A stretch of DNA of 6,889 nucleotides from Thermoplasmata archaeon (GTDB lineage: Archaea > Thermoplasmatota > B47-G6 > B47-G6B > 47-G6): the NCBI GenBank assembly GCA_003663565.1, contig QMTT01000044.1:1-6889 (forward strand). Direction: 5' to 3'. A program made the translations under genes and the position numbers. Of this stretch, positions 1-5,549 are shown piece after piece; the first letter of the stretch is position 1; every line of letters starts with the position of its first letter. The notes under the pieces are model-generated. The model worked only from the letters and a program-made list of their open reading frames with translations. It did not search any database and was not told the DNA's origin.

Positions 1-21
1 AATGACAACAGGTCCTGACAT
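1..21 (-). CDS. 5' end of an unidentified gene, truncated by the window edge
   Basis: Reading leftward from position 21, an ATG opens seven codons (MSGPVVI) that reach the window edge without a stop. The main support is a strong archaeal ribosome binding site, GGGAGTGAT at 35-27 on the minus strand, five bases before the ATG. The gene diverges from the radical SAM gene at 225. Seven residues are too few to name a family. A chance ATG behind an SD-like sequence remains possible. Confidence 0.55.
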
Positions 22-26
22 CTCTC

Positions 27-35
27 ATCACTCCC
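27..35 (-). promoter_or_regulatory. Ribosome binding site for the left-edge gene
   Basis: GGGAGTGAT on the minus strand closely matches the complement of the archaeal 16S rRNA 3' end. It lies five bases before the ATG at 21-19. It is the main reason for calling the truncated gene at the left edge. Confidence 0.5.
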
Positions 36-92
36 TCTCTTAACAATGTGAAAATCTCTGAGGAAGAGGTAGACTCATAAGGTACTAGTCAG

Positions 93-105
93 CTATATTA
101 TTACA
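93..105. promoter_or_regulatory. AT-rich TATA-like element in the left divergent intergenic region
   Basis: CTATATTATTAC reads as a plausible archaeal TATA box on either strand. Used on the minus strand it would place a start near 72, giving the left-edge gene a leader of about 50 bases. Used on the plus strand it would place a start near 124, at the base of the stem-loop at 121-143. This is inferred from composition and spacing only. Confidence 0.3.
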
Positions 106-120
106 AGGTATACACATAGA

Positions 121-143
121 AGTATGCTCTAAATAAGCATGCT
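121..143. repeat. Stem-loop / inverted repeat in the AmrS upstream region
   Basis: AGTATGCT (121-128) and AGCATGCT (136-143) can form an 8-bp stem, with one G-U pair if read as plus-strand RNA, closing a 7-base loop (CTAAATA). The right arm also contains the palindrome AGCATGCT by itself. It sits between two divergent genes, so it could be a protein-binding dyad or an RNA hairpin at a leader's 5' end. Chance is not excluded in AT-rich DNA. Confidence 0.4.
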
Positions 144-151
144 ACTTTCTA

Positions 152-162
152 CTTTATGATAA
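152..162 (+). promoter_or_regulatory. Candidate TATA box for the amrS-tyrS transcript
   Basis: CTTTATGATAA resembles an archaeal TATA box. With the usual spacing of about 26 bases, transcription would start near 180 and leave a leader of roughly 45 bases that contains the AAAGGGG ribosome-binding sequence at 211-217. The element at 93-105 is an alternative. Confidence 0.35.
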
Positions 163-224
163 TTTCTTTTTGATGATAACGTAGGTAGTAATCATCTTGG
201 AACGTCTTACAAAGGGGACATGTC

Positions 225-1247
225 ATGAGATCACTTGTAGAATGTAGATTTTGGGAACAAGCAGAAAAGGGAAGTGTTAGATGCAATCTCTGCCCACATA
301 GATGTCTGATCCCACCTAATGGTGTCGGCGCTTGTAGAGTCAGGAAGAACATTAACGGAAAGCTTTACACGTTAGTCTATGGGCTTGCATCATCTATTGC
401 TGTTGATCCCATAGAAAAAAAGCCGTTTTATCATTTTGAGCCTGGATCGCATGTGCTTTCACTCTCCACATGGGGATGCAACCTGAGATGTCCCCATTGT
501 CAGAATTGGGAAATATCTCAAACAGAGCCATTAGAGCACTTCTCAAGGAAGATATCTCCTGAGGACGTCGTCAGATATCTCAAAGAGACTCAAGCAGATG
601 GCATCTCATGGACCTACAACGAGCCCACAATATGGTACGAGTTCATATACGATGCTTCAAAGCTCGTCAGGGAGGAAACAGATGCGTACATAACCTGGGT
701 AACCAACGGATTTATAAACGAGGCTCCTCTAAGGAAAATAGCACCTTATGTAGATGGAATGAATGTGGACTACAAGGGTCCAGAGGAAGCATATAAACTG
801 TTTGGAGGACGCTTAGACCCCGTAAAAAGGACGATAACCCTTGCATATGATCTTGGAATACATGTAGAGCTTACGTATCTTATAATACCTACAGTAAATG
901 ACTCAAATAGGTCGATAGAGGAGTTCATAGAATTCGTTAAGTCATTAGATCCAGAAATACCTGTGCACTTCACGAGGTTCTTTCCTCATTACAAGATGAG
1001 GCACCTCCCTCCCACGCCCATTGAGACACTAATAAAGGCATATGAAACCGCTAAGGAGAAGGGTCTCAAATACGTGTACGTGGGGAATATAATTGACGAG
1101 ACCTATAATACTACTTATTGCCCCGGGTGTGGCAGACCTGTAATAAGGAGATCCGTACTTGCGATAACACAATATGATGTTATCGATGGTCGATGTAAAT
1201 ATTGTGGGCATCCCATAAGGATTTGGTCAAGGAAGACTTTGAGGTGA
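225..1247 (+). CDS. amrS: AmmeMemoRadiSam system radical SAM enzyme
   Basis: This 340-residue protein is a radical SAM enzyme of the AmrS family, which co-occurs widely with AMMECR1-like and MEMO-like proteins; I do not know its physiological substrate. The N-terminus carries the family's cysteine cluster (C20, C23, C27, C37). The radical SAM motif CNLRCPHC follows, with C85, C89 and C92 expected to bind the [4Fe-4S] cluster that cleaves S-adenosylmethionine. The characteristic WTYNEPTIW segment is at 129-137. The C-terminus has a zinc-ribbon-like pair of CxxC motifs (C299/C302 and C324/C327). Length is normal for the family. The ATG at 225 is preceded by AAAGGGG at 211-217, and an in-frame stop at 189 limits any extension. 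Neither AMMECR1 nor MEMO is encoded in this window. The gene is probably cotranscribed with the TyrRS gene that starts six bases after its stop. Confidence 0.9.
   Translation: MRSLVECRFWEQAEKGSVRCNLCPHRCLIPPNGVGACRVRKNINGKLYTLVYGLASSIAVDPIEKKPFYHFEPGSHVLSLSTWGCNLRCPHCQNWEISQTEPLEHFSRKISPEDVVRYLKETQADGISWTYNEPTIWYEFIYDASKLVREETDAYITWVTNGFINEAPLRKIAPYVDGMNVDYKGPEEAYKLFGGRLDPVKRTITLAYDLGIHVELTYLIIPTVNDSNRSIEEFIEFVKSLDPEIPVHFTRFFPHYKMRHLPPTPIETLIKAYETAKEKGLKYVYVGNIIDETYNTTYCPGCGRPVIRRSVLAITQYDVIDGRCKYCGHPIRIWSRKTLR
1241..1247 (+). promoter_or_regulatory. Ribosome binding site fixing the TTG start of TyrRS
   Basis: GAGGTGA is a near-perfect SD. Its last three bases are the TGA stop codon of amrS, and it lies six bases before the TTG at 1254. 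It supports both the non-ATG start of TyrRS and translation of the two genes from one transcript. Confidence 0.75.
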
Positions 1248-1253
1248 TACTCC

Positions 1254-2294
1254 TTGAACACGGACAAAATAGTAGATCTTGTGACACGCGGTGCAGAAGA
1301 AGTAATAACAGTAGAGGAGCTTAAAGAAAAGGCAAAGAAAAGGAAGTTAAGAGCTTATCAAGGATTCGAGCCTTCAGGTCTTGGGCATATAGGATGGCTC
1401 ATATGCGTGAAAAAGCTTTCAGAGTTCATTGAAGCTGGCATAGAGACGATAGTGTTCCTTGCTGATTGGCATGCTTATATAAACGATAAGCTAGGTGGTT
1501 CCCTTGAGAACATAAGAGCTGCAGGAGAATATTTAAAGGAAGCCTTCGAGGTCTTAGGACTTAAAAATGTAAAGTATGTGTATGCCAGCGATCTTGTGGA
1601 CTCCTCAGACTACTGGGCGCTAGTGATTAAGGTTGCCAAGAACTCTACCCTCGCGAGGATCAAAAGAGCTCTTACCATAATGGGAAGAAAAGAGGATGAA
1701 GCAGAACTGGACTTTTCGAAGTTGATATACCCTGCAATGCAGGTCGCTGACATATTCTACATGAAGATAGACATAGCATACGGTGGCATGGATCAAAGAA
1801 AGGCTCATATGCTTGCAAGGGACCTTGCAGAGAAGCTCGGATTAGAGAAGCCCATTGCGCTACACACTCCCCTACTCCCATCACTTCAAGCAAAGGGAAG
1901 AATGGATACAGCAGACATGAAGATGTCAAAAAGCAACCCCGAAGCTGCGATACTGATCCATGATAGTCCCGAAGAAGTCAGAAGGAAGATTCTCTCAGCG
2001 TACTGTCCTGCAAAAGTCGTGGATGAGAACCCCGTTCTGAAACTCTATGAGTACATAATATTCAGATACTTTAATGAGGTCACAATAAAGAGACCAGAGA
2101 AATACGGTGGAGACGTCACATACGATACCTACAAGGATCTAGAAAAGGACTACTCTGAAGGAAAAATACACCCATTAGATCTGAAGGAGAACGCTGCAAG
2201 ATATCTAAATGAGATTCTAGATCCCGTCAGAGAGTACTTCAAGGAGAATCCCGATAACTATATGAAAGTGAGAAAAATAGTACTTGGACACTAA
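1254..2294 (+). CDS. tyrS: Tyrosyl-tRNA synthetase, archaeal type
   Basis: This 346-residue class Ic aminoacyl-tRNA synthetase attaches tyrosine to tRNA-Tyr in the cytoplasm using ATP. Features in order are the tyrosine-pocket segment RAYQGFEPSG (Y35), the HIGH-class motif as HIGW (45-48), LADWHAY (69-75), YPAMQVADIFY with Y159, Q163 and D166, GGMDQRKAHM with Q181, and the intact signature KMSKS at 223-227. A C-terminal region ends in RPEKYGGD and HPLDLK motifs shared with the Methanocaldococcus jannaschii enzyme. By recall of that enzyme, Y35, Y159, Q163, D166 and Q181 match its substrate-contacting residues. Length is slightly above the ~306 residues of the M. jannaschii protein. Translation starts at TTG, supported by GAGGTGA six bases upstream. 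The stop TAA overlaps the stop of the convergent JAMM gene by four bases. Confidence 0.95.
   Translation: MNTDKIVDLVTRGAEEVITVEELKEKAKKRKLRAYQGFEPSGLGHIGWLICVKKLSEFIEAGIETIVFLADWHAYINDKLGGSLENIRAAGEYLKEAFEVLGLKNVKYVYASDLVDSSDYWALVIKVAKNSTLARIKRALTIMGRKEDEAELDFSKLIYPAMQVADIFYMKIDIAYGGMDQRKAHMLARDLAEKLGLEKPIALHTPLLPSLQAKGRMDTADMKMSKSNPEAAILIHDSPEEVRRKILSAYCPAKVVDENPVLKLYEYIIFRYFNEVTIKRPEKYGGDVTYDTYKDLEKDYSEGKIHPLDLKENAARYLNEILDPVREYFKENPDNYMKVRKIVLGH
2262..2279 (-). terminator. Possible U-rich terminator of the minus-strand operon
   Basis: About 12 bases past the JAMM stop, the minus strand reads CTATTTTTCTCACTTTC, a pyrimidine-rich run with five consecutive T. Archaeal termination commonly uses such U-tracts. 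This one would lie inside the 3' end of the TyrRS gene, because the two genes overlap tail to tail. The call rests on composition only. Confidence 0.3.
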
Positions 2295-2683
2295 CTCTCC
2301 TCAATCACTTCGATCTCTATTTCTTCACCATACGAATTATAGGCCTTCCAAGAGTTCTCATTGAAGGGATATGCCAAGATTATATGTACTCCCCCAAACC
2401 TCTGAAATGACTCGAGATCAGCCCTAGAGGGCCTTGGATCACCAGAAGGATGCGAATGAGCTGTTCCTACGATCTTAAGATTTACTGGAAGGGCTTCTGG
2501 TCTATATATGACTGCTTCAGGACTTGAGTTAAAATATCCTATTATCACCTCGTTTATGACCCTCTTTTTTAGGCTTCCACTAAGATAAAAGAACATCTCA
2601 CTAGGATATGCATCTTTTGACGCTTCTAAAAGAAATTCAAGAACTGCCCTGGTTATTTTCCAGTTTGATCTTTTTGAAGACAT
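2291..2683 (-). CDS. JAMM/Mov34-family zinc metalloprotease
   Basis: This 130-residue protein consists of a single JAB/MPN domain with a complete JAMM signature. E29 sits in PSEMFFYLSG, followed by HSHPSGDPRPSRAD, giving H76, H78, S86 and D89 in the HxH-x7-SxxD arrangement that binds catalytic zinc. Stand-alone archaeal members such as HvJAMM1 of Haloferax remove ubiquitin-like SAMP proteins from targets. Bacterial relatives process sulfur-carrier proteins. The substrate here is unknown. No alternative start exists that keeps E29, and the ATG at 2683 follows GGAGTGAT, so the 47-base overlap with the upstream NAD kinase gene is probably real and implies translational coupling. It is the last gene of the ThiI-phosphatase-NAD kinase operon. 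Its stop overlaps that of TyrRS. Confidence 0.88.
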   Translation of the reverse strand: MSSKRSNWKITRAVLEFLLEASKDAYPSEMFFYLSGSLKKRVINEVIIGYFNSSPEAVIYRPEALPVNLKIVGTAHSHPSGDPRPSRADLESFQRFGGVHIILAYPFNENSWKAYNSYGEEIEIEVIEES

Positions 2684-3476
2684 CTTCTATCACTCCTCTT
2701 TTACGAATTCTTATAATCCTCGTCTTACGATTCTTATCAATTCGAATTTCGATCTTCTGTTTATTTGATATTGTGATAAGGATCTGGCCATCTAATATGA
2801 CATAAGCACCTTGGTTCTGCGGTCTTACCTCTATTACTTCATCTTCTGGAAGCACAAGGCTCCTTATAGGCTCCCTATATGGAGCTATTGGCGTTATAAT
2901 ATAACCCCTAACTCTTGGGTGAATGATGGGACCTCCAAGACTTAGGACGTATCCCGTGGACCCAGTAGGGGTTGAGATTATTATGCCATCGCAGTAGAGG
3001 TTCCAAGAGCCTCCTGAAGAGAACGTCACTGTAAACTCGTTTATCTTGTCAAGCTTTTCCCCTTTGAAGGAGACTTCATTAGTCAGCGAGAACACCTTAC
3101 TTTTATATTGTACCTCAAGCCTATCCCTCTCATCTATTGTGAATTCTCCCTTCAGAAGTTTCTCTAAAGCATATCTCCATTCGTTCCAGAGAACTTCTGT
3201 AAGGAATCCTATCCTCCCAATCTTTATCGGGAGTACTGGAAGGTCAACGAAGAGAAGAGCTCTGAGAATGGTACCATCTCCGCCAACAGTTATAAGGGCC
3301 TCTCCCTCGTTGAGCTCACTGAGAGGCACTCCTTCTCCTAAACCTAGAGCCTTGGACACACTTTCTTCTACTATAACATCAACGCCATGTTCCTCTAGGA
3401 ATCCTATAATGGCCCTCATGACATCGAGAGACTCCTTCCTATCGATCCTTCCAAATAGGGAGAGCTTCTTCAACAT
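2637..3476 (-). CDS. nadK: NAD kinase
   Basis: This 279-residue cytoplasmic enzyme phosphorylates NAD to NADP, using ATP or polyphosphate in this family. The diagnostic motifs are GGDGT (65-69, with D67), the GRIGFLTE segment (87-94), the conserved NE pair at N133/E134, and the DGIIISTPTGSTGY block (D163 to Y176) that contacts the nicotinamide dinucleotide. LDGQ follows around D229. Length matches compact archaeal NAD kinases. The ATG at 3476 overlaps the end of the upstream IMPase-like gene by seven bases and has GAGG eight bases upstream. The last 15 codons, plus the stop, overlap the start of the JAMM gene in another frame. The tail after the core fold (KRGVIEDVFKKIKLENNQ) is the part shared with that overlap and may be poorly conserved. 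Confidence 0.93.
   Translation of the reverse strand: MLKKLSLFGRIDRKESLDVMRAIIGFLEEHGVDVIVEESVSKALGLGEGVPLSELNEGEALITVGGDGTILRALLFVDLPVLPIKIGRIGFLTEVLWNEWRYALEKLLKGEFTIDERDRLEVQYKSKVFSLTNEVSFKGEKLDKINEFTVTFSSGGSWNLYCDGIIISTPTGSTGYVLSLGGPIIHPRVRGYIITPIAPYREPIRSLVLPEDEVIEVRPQNQGAYVILDGQILITISNKQKIEIRIDKNRKTRIIRIRKRGVIEDVFKKIKLENNQGSS
2689..2696 (-). promoter_or_regulatory. Internal ribosome binding site for the JAMM gene
   Basis: GGAGTGAT lies on the minus strand inside the NAD kinase coding region, five bases before the JAMM ATG at 2683. It is strong for this window, resembling the site at 27-35. It supports translation starting within the upstream gene rather than further downstream. Confidence 0.65.
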
Positions 3477-4249
3477 AGTATCTTCCTCTTTAGGGATGCA
3501 AAGACACTAGTTCTCACACCAAGCTCTATTGGGAGATCCTTTAGGCTTTCATGTCTTCTATTTACAACTATACCGCCATTTTCCCAGACTAAAAAAGCTC
3601 CTGCAGCGATATCAACAATCCTAAGTCTTTCTGCAGGCTGGAAGTAGTATTCCAAAGCACCAACAGAAACTAATGCTAGCTCTAGGGCTGCTGCTCCTAA
3701 GGATCTGAGTCTTCCAGCATAAAGCTCATCCTTTATGAAATTTTCCACTTCGTCACGTATTTCTTTTACATGTTTTCCAAGATATATGACTCGCATATCT
3801 GTTTCCAAAGGGGTTTCGACCTTCTTATTGTTCCAATAAACTCCCTTGCCTTTAAACCCATAGAACTCGTCAGCGCTCACTATGTTATACACATATCCAA
3901 AGTACACATCTCCCAAGGTTTTCTTTCCTATAGCAATCGAAACTCCATAGAAAGGTATCCCATTTACGGCATTATTAGTACCGTCGAGGGGATCTATTAT
4001 TAAGTATTCTTCATAACCTCGATCCACTATGCCTGTCTCCTCGCTTAATATATTAAGCTCTGGATCATACTCATCTACTATGTATAAAGCAGCCTCCTCA
4101 GCGACTTTGTCAACGAGCTTAGTTACGCTACCATAGGGATTCCTTCCAACGGGTTTTTTCCAATCCTCCCAGGCGACCTCGCTTATACTATCAGCTATGT
4201 AGTGGGCAATATCGAACGCTATATTAAGGGCGCACTCAAAGTCTATCAT
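3470..4249 (-). CDS. Inositol monophosphatase-family phosphatase (NADP phosphatase / FBPase / IMPase candidate)
   Basis: This 259-residue magnesium-dependent phosphatase belongs to the IMPase/FBPase superfamily. Metal-binding motifs are intact: SEE (E70, E71), DPLDGT (86-91, with D86 and D89), and RIVDIAAG with D213, the archaeal variant of the usual WDxAAG. Archaeal members often act on several substrates, including inositol-1-phosphate, fructose-1,6-bisphosphate and NADP. The gene lies directly before and overlaps the NAD kinase gene. In M. jannaschii MJ0917 homologous domains are fused in this order as an NADP phosphatase/NAD kinase, so NADP phosphatase activity is a good inference. A GTG at 4255 is in frame, but GAGGTG at 4260-4255 would overlap it, whereas the ATG at 4249 is five bases downstream. 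I therefore prefer 4249. Confidence 0.88.
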   Translation of the reverse strand: MIDFECALNIAFDIAHYIADSISEVAWEDWKKPVGRNPYGSVTKLVDKVAEEAALYIVDEYDPELNILSEETGIVDRGYEEYLIIDPLDGTNNAVNGIPFYGVSIAIGKKTLGDVYFGYVYNIVSADEFYGFKGKGVYWNNKKVETPLETDMRVIYLGKHVKEIRDEVENFIKDELYAGRLRSLGAAALELALVSVGALEYYFQPAERLRIVDIAAGAFLVWENGGIVVNRRHESLKDLPIELGVRTSVFASLKRKILC

Positions 4250-4254
4250 AGACA

Positions 4255-4260
4255 CACCTC
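4255..4260 (-). promoter_or_regulatory. Ribosome binding site selecting the phosphatase start
   Basis: GAGGTG on the minus strand overlaps the TGA stop of the ThiI gene and lies five bases before the ATG at 4249. An alternative GTG start at 4255 would leave no room between the SD and the start codon, so this site argues for the shorter protein. Confidence 0.6.
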
Positions 4261-5407
4261 ATATGACAATACAAAATTTTTCACGAAGCCTCTTAAATCC
4301 TCCTCTAAAACTGTATGCAAGTATGCCTTGATTCCTTAGCTCAAGAGCTATCTCTCTACTTATAATACCATCTTCACAAAAGACGACGACCACACGATCC
4401 TTAAGATCCTCTGGATTCACTTCTTCCATCCTTATGGCTCCCGGAACATCCTCAGAGATAGTACTTCTGGCATCCACTAGCACGGCATTATAGGGAACAA
4501 AGTCTATTTCCAAGTCCTCGTAAGGTAGCAATCTTCTAGGATCAAACTCTCTGAGATCGTACTCTTCAATACTCTCAAGTGACTCCTCTAAAAGTTTCTC
4601 TATTTTCTTTTCCTCATTTAAGGTCTTCTGTAACTTAGGCCTAGTTACGACCTTGCCAGCAACTAAAGCACAGTACTCGCCCACGTTTTTAGAGAGTTCA
4701 TACAAGCCTATCCTTTTGGAGATGTTTATTATTTCTTCTTTGTCTAATCCCGCAAGAGGCCTTAAGACGATCTTTTCTTTAAGAGCTTCCTCTATGGCCG
4801 CAAGGCTATGAAGCGTCTGAGAGGATACTTGACCAACGCTTTCCCCAGTTGCTATTACGTCAATGTTTATCCTTTCCGCAAGCATCTCTGAGACCTTATA
4901 CATGGCCCTTTTTAGAACTATCTGTTTATACCTTCTGTCGACTAGCTCTATTATCTCTCTTGCAACATTTCTGAAATCCACGATGTAAAGTCTGGAGTCA
5001 TCAGAGCGACCCCATGATGTATAAAGCTCTTTAAGAACTACTCCCATGTGATATACTTGGACAGGACCCGCAAGGTTAAAGTGCACGAAATCTAAAGAAA
5101 AACCGGAATTCCAAAGTAACCAAGATGCCACAGGAGAATCAAAACCTCCTGAGAACATCATAAGAGCTTTACCGCTATAGCCCACAGGAAGCCCTCCAAA
5201 GCCTTTTATTGTCTTTTCCTCATATTTTATGGTTTTTACTCCTCGTATCCTCGAAAGGGCCTCGAGATCAAAACCCTCAACCTCGATATATATCTTTCCC
5301 GAATCAACTCGTAAGCTCTTAATTGTGGGTACTGCCCGTAATATGTTTTCCTTAAGACTTTTGAGTGCCCTTTCGTCGGATCTCGTTGGGACAATCTCTA
5401 GCAGCAT
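4259..5407 (-). CDS. thiI: ThiI-type tRNA 4-thiouridine sulfurtransferase with rhodanese domain, apparently lacking THUMP
   Basis: This 382-residue protein resembles ThiI, which uses ATP to activate tRNA uridine 8 and transfers persulfide sulfur to it; in bacteria ThiI also serves thiazole synthesis. Residues 1-65 resemble the N-terminal ferredoxin-like domain. GGLPVG (71-76) leads into the PP-loop SGGFDS (86-91), then TGESVGQVSSQTL (187-199) and EYC with C246. Residues from about 298 form a rhodanese-like domain with VDARS (311-315) and FCEDGIISR, C344. By recall, C246 and C344 correspond to the catalytic E. coli pair C344 and C456. E. coli ThiI is 482 residues with a THUMP domain before the PP-loop; here that ~90-residue segment is missing. 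GGTGA lies just upstream of the ATG. It is first in its operon. Confidence 0.88.
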   Translation of the reverse strand: MLLEIVPTRSDERALKSLKENILRAVPTIKSLRVDSGKIYIEVEGFDLEALSRIRGVKTIKYEEKTIKGFGGLPVGYSGKALMMFSGGFDSPVASWLLWNSGFSLDFVHFNLAGPVQVYHMGVVLKELYTSWGRSDDSRLYIVDFRNVAREIIELVDRRYKQIVLKRAMYKVSEMLAERINIDVIATGESVGQVSSQTLHSLAAIEEALKEKIVLRPLAGLDKEEIINISKRIGLYELSKNVGEYCALVAGKVVTRPKLQKTLNEEKKIEKLLEESLESIEEYDLREFDPRRLLPYEDLEIDFVPYNAVLVDARSTISEDVPGAIRMEEVNPEDLKDRVVVVFCEDGIISREIALELRNQGILAYSFRGGFKRLREKFCIVI

Positions 5408-5411
5408 GTGC

Positions 5412-5416
5412 TCACC
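5412..5416 (-). promoter_or_regulatory. Ribosome binding site for thiI
   Basis: GGTGA on the minus strand lies four bases before the ATG at 5407 and pairs with the archaeal 16S rRNA 3' end. It fits a leader of roughly 17 bases from the predicted promoter at 5444-5456. Confidence 0.5.
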
Positions 5417-5443
5417 AAGCCATTTCTTGAACCTTTACCAAAC

Positions 5444-5456
5444 TAATATTATTAAG
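5444..5456 (-). promoter_or_regulatory. Candidate TATA box of the thiI-phosphatase-nadK-JAMM operon
   Basis: CTTAATAATATTA on the minus strand is a good archaeal TATA-like sequence. With about 26 bases of spacing, transcription would begin near 5425, just ahead of the SD at 5416-5412. All four minus-strand genes could be read from here, since no gap larger than nine bases separates them. Confidence 0.5.
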
Positions 5457-5490
5457 ACTGCAATCACAATTAAGTATATCTTGGGCATGA

Positions 5491-5500
5491 GGACATGTCA
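5491..5500. repeat. GGACATGTCA palindromic element, second copy
   Basis: This 10-mer, containing the 8-bp palindrome GACATGTC, lies in the divergent region between thiI and the Mth938-family gene. An identical 10-mer at 216-225 covers the start of amrS. It could be an operator half or a chance match. Confidence 0.25.
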
Positions 5501-5513
5501 CATTGTGGATCCC

Positions 5514-5523
5514 TATTAAAAAA
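5514..5523 (+). promoter_or_regulatory. Candidate TATA box for the Mth938-family gene
   Basis: TATTAAAAAA is AT-rich and TATA-like. Standard spacing would put the start near 5545, which would make the mRNA almost leaderless and exclude the SD-like sequence at 5536-5545. TTAAGTATAT at 5470-5479 is an alternative that would give a leader of about 50 bases. Confidence 0.35.
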
Positions 5524-5535
5524 GACTCTACACTA

Positions 5536-5545
5536 GAGGGGCGGT
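5536..5545 (+). promoter_or_regulatory. Ribosome binding site supporting the TTG start at 5550
   Basis: GAGGGGCGGT precedes the TTG by four bases. GGCGGT differs from GGAGGT by one base, and GAGGGG is an alternative at eight bases' spacing. It supports a TTG start where no nearby ATG fits the conserved N-terminus. Confidence 0.45.
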
Positions 5546-5549
5546 ATAC

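Noticed and set aside
170..196. GATGAT/ATCATC inverted repeat and box C/D-like sequence upstream of amrS
   Set aside because: The stem is only six base pairs with a 13-base loop. The TTGATGA lacks the purine of box C, and no CUGA box D follows at suitable distance, so no sRNA was called.
22..224. tRNA or other structured RNA gene in the left intergenic region
   Set aside because: No T-loop GGTTCGA-type motif, no cloverleaf arms and no GC-rich block, which would be expected for a stable RNA in a thermophile.
3046..3510. Long open frame on the plus strand opposite nadK
   Set aside because: It is a shadow of nadK and the phosphatase 3' end: serine/leucine-rich, with no domain motif, while the minus-strand frame carries GGDGT and the other NAD kinase motifs.
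4250..4255. GTG start of the phosphatase at 4255
   Set aside because: The GAGGTG SD overlaps this codon. The ATG two codons later has five-base spacing and is better supported.
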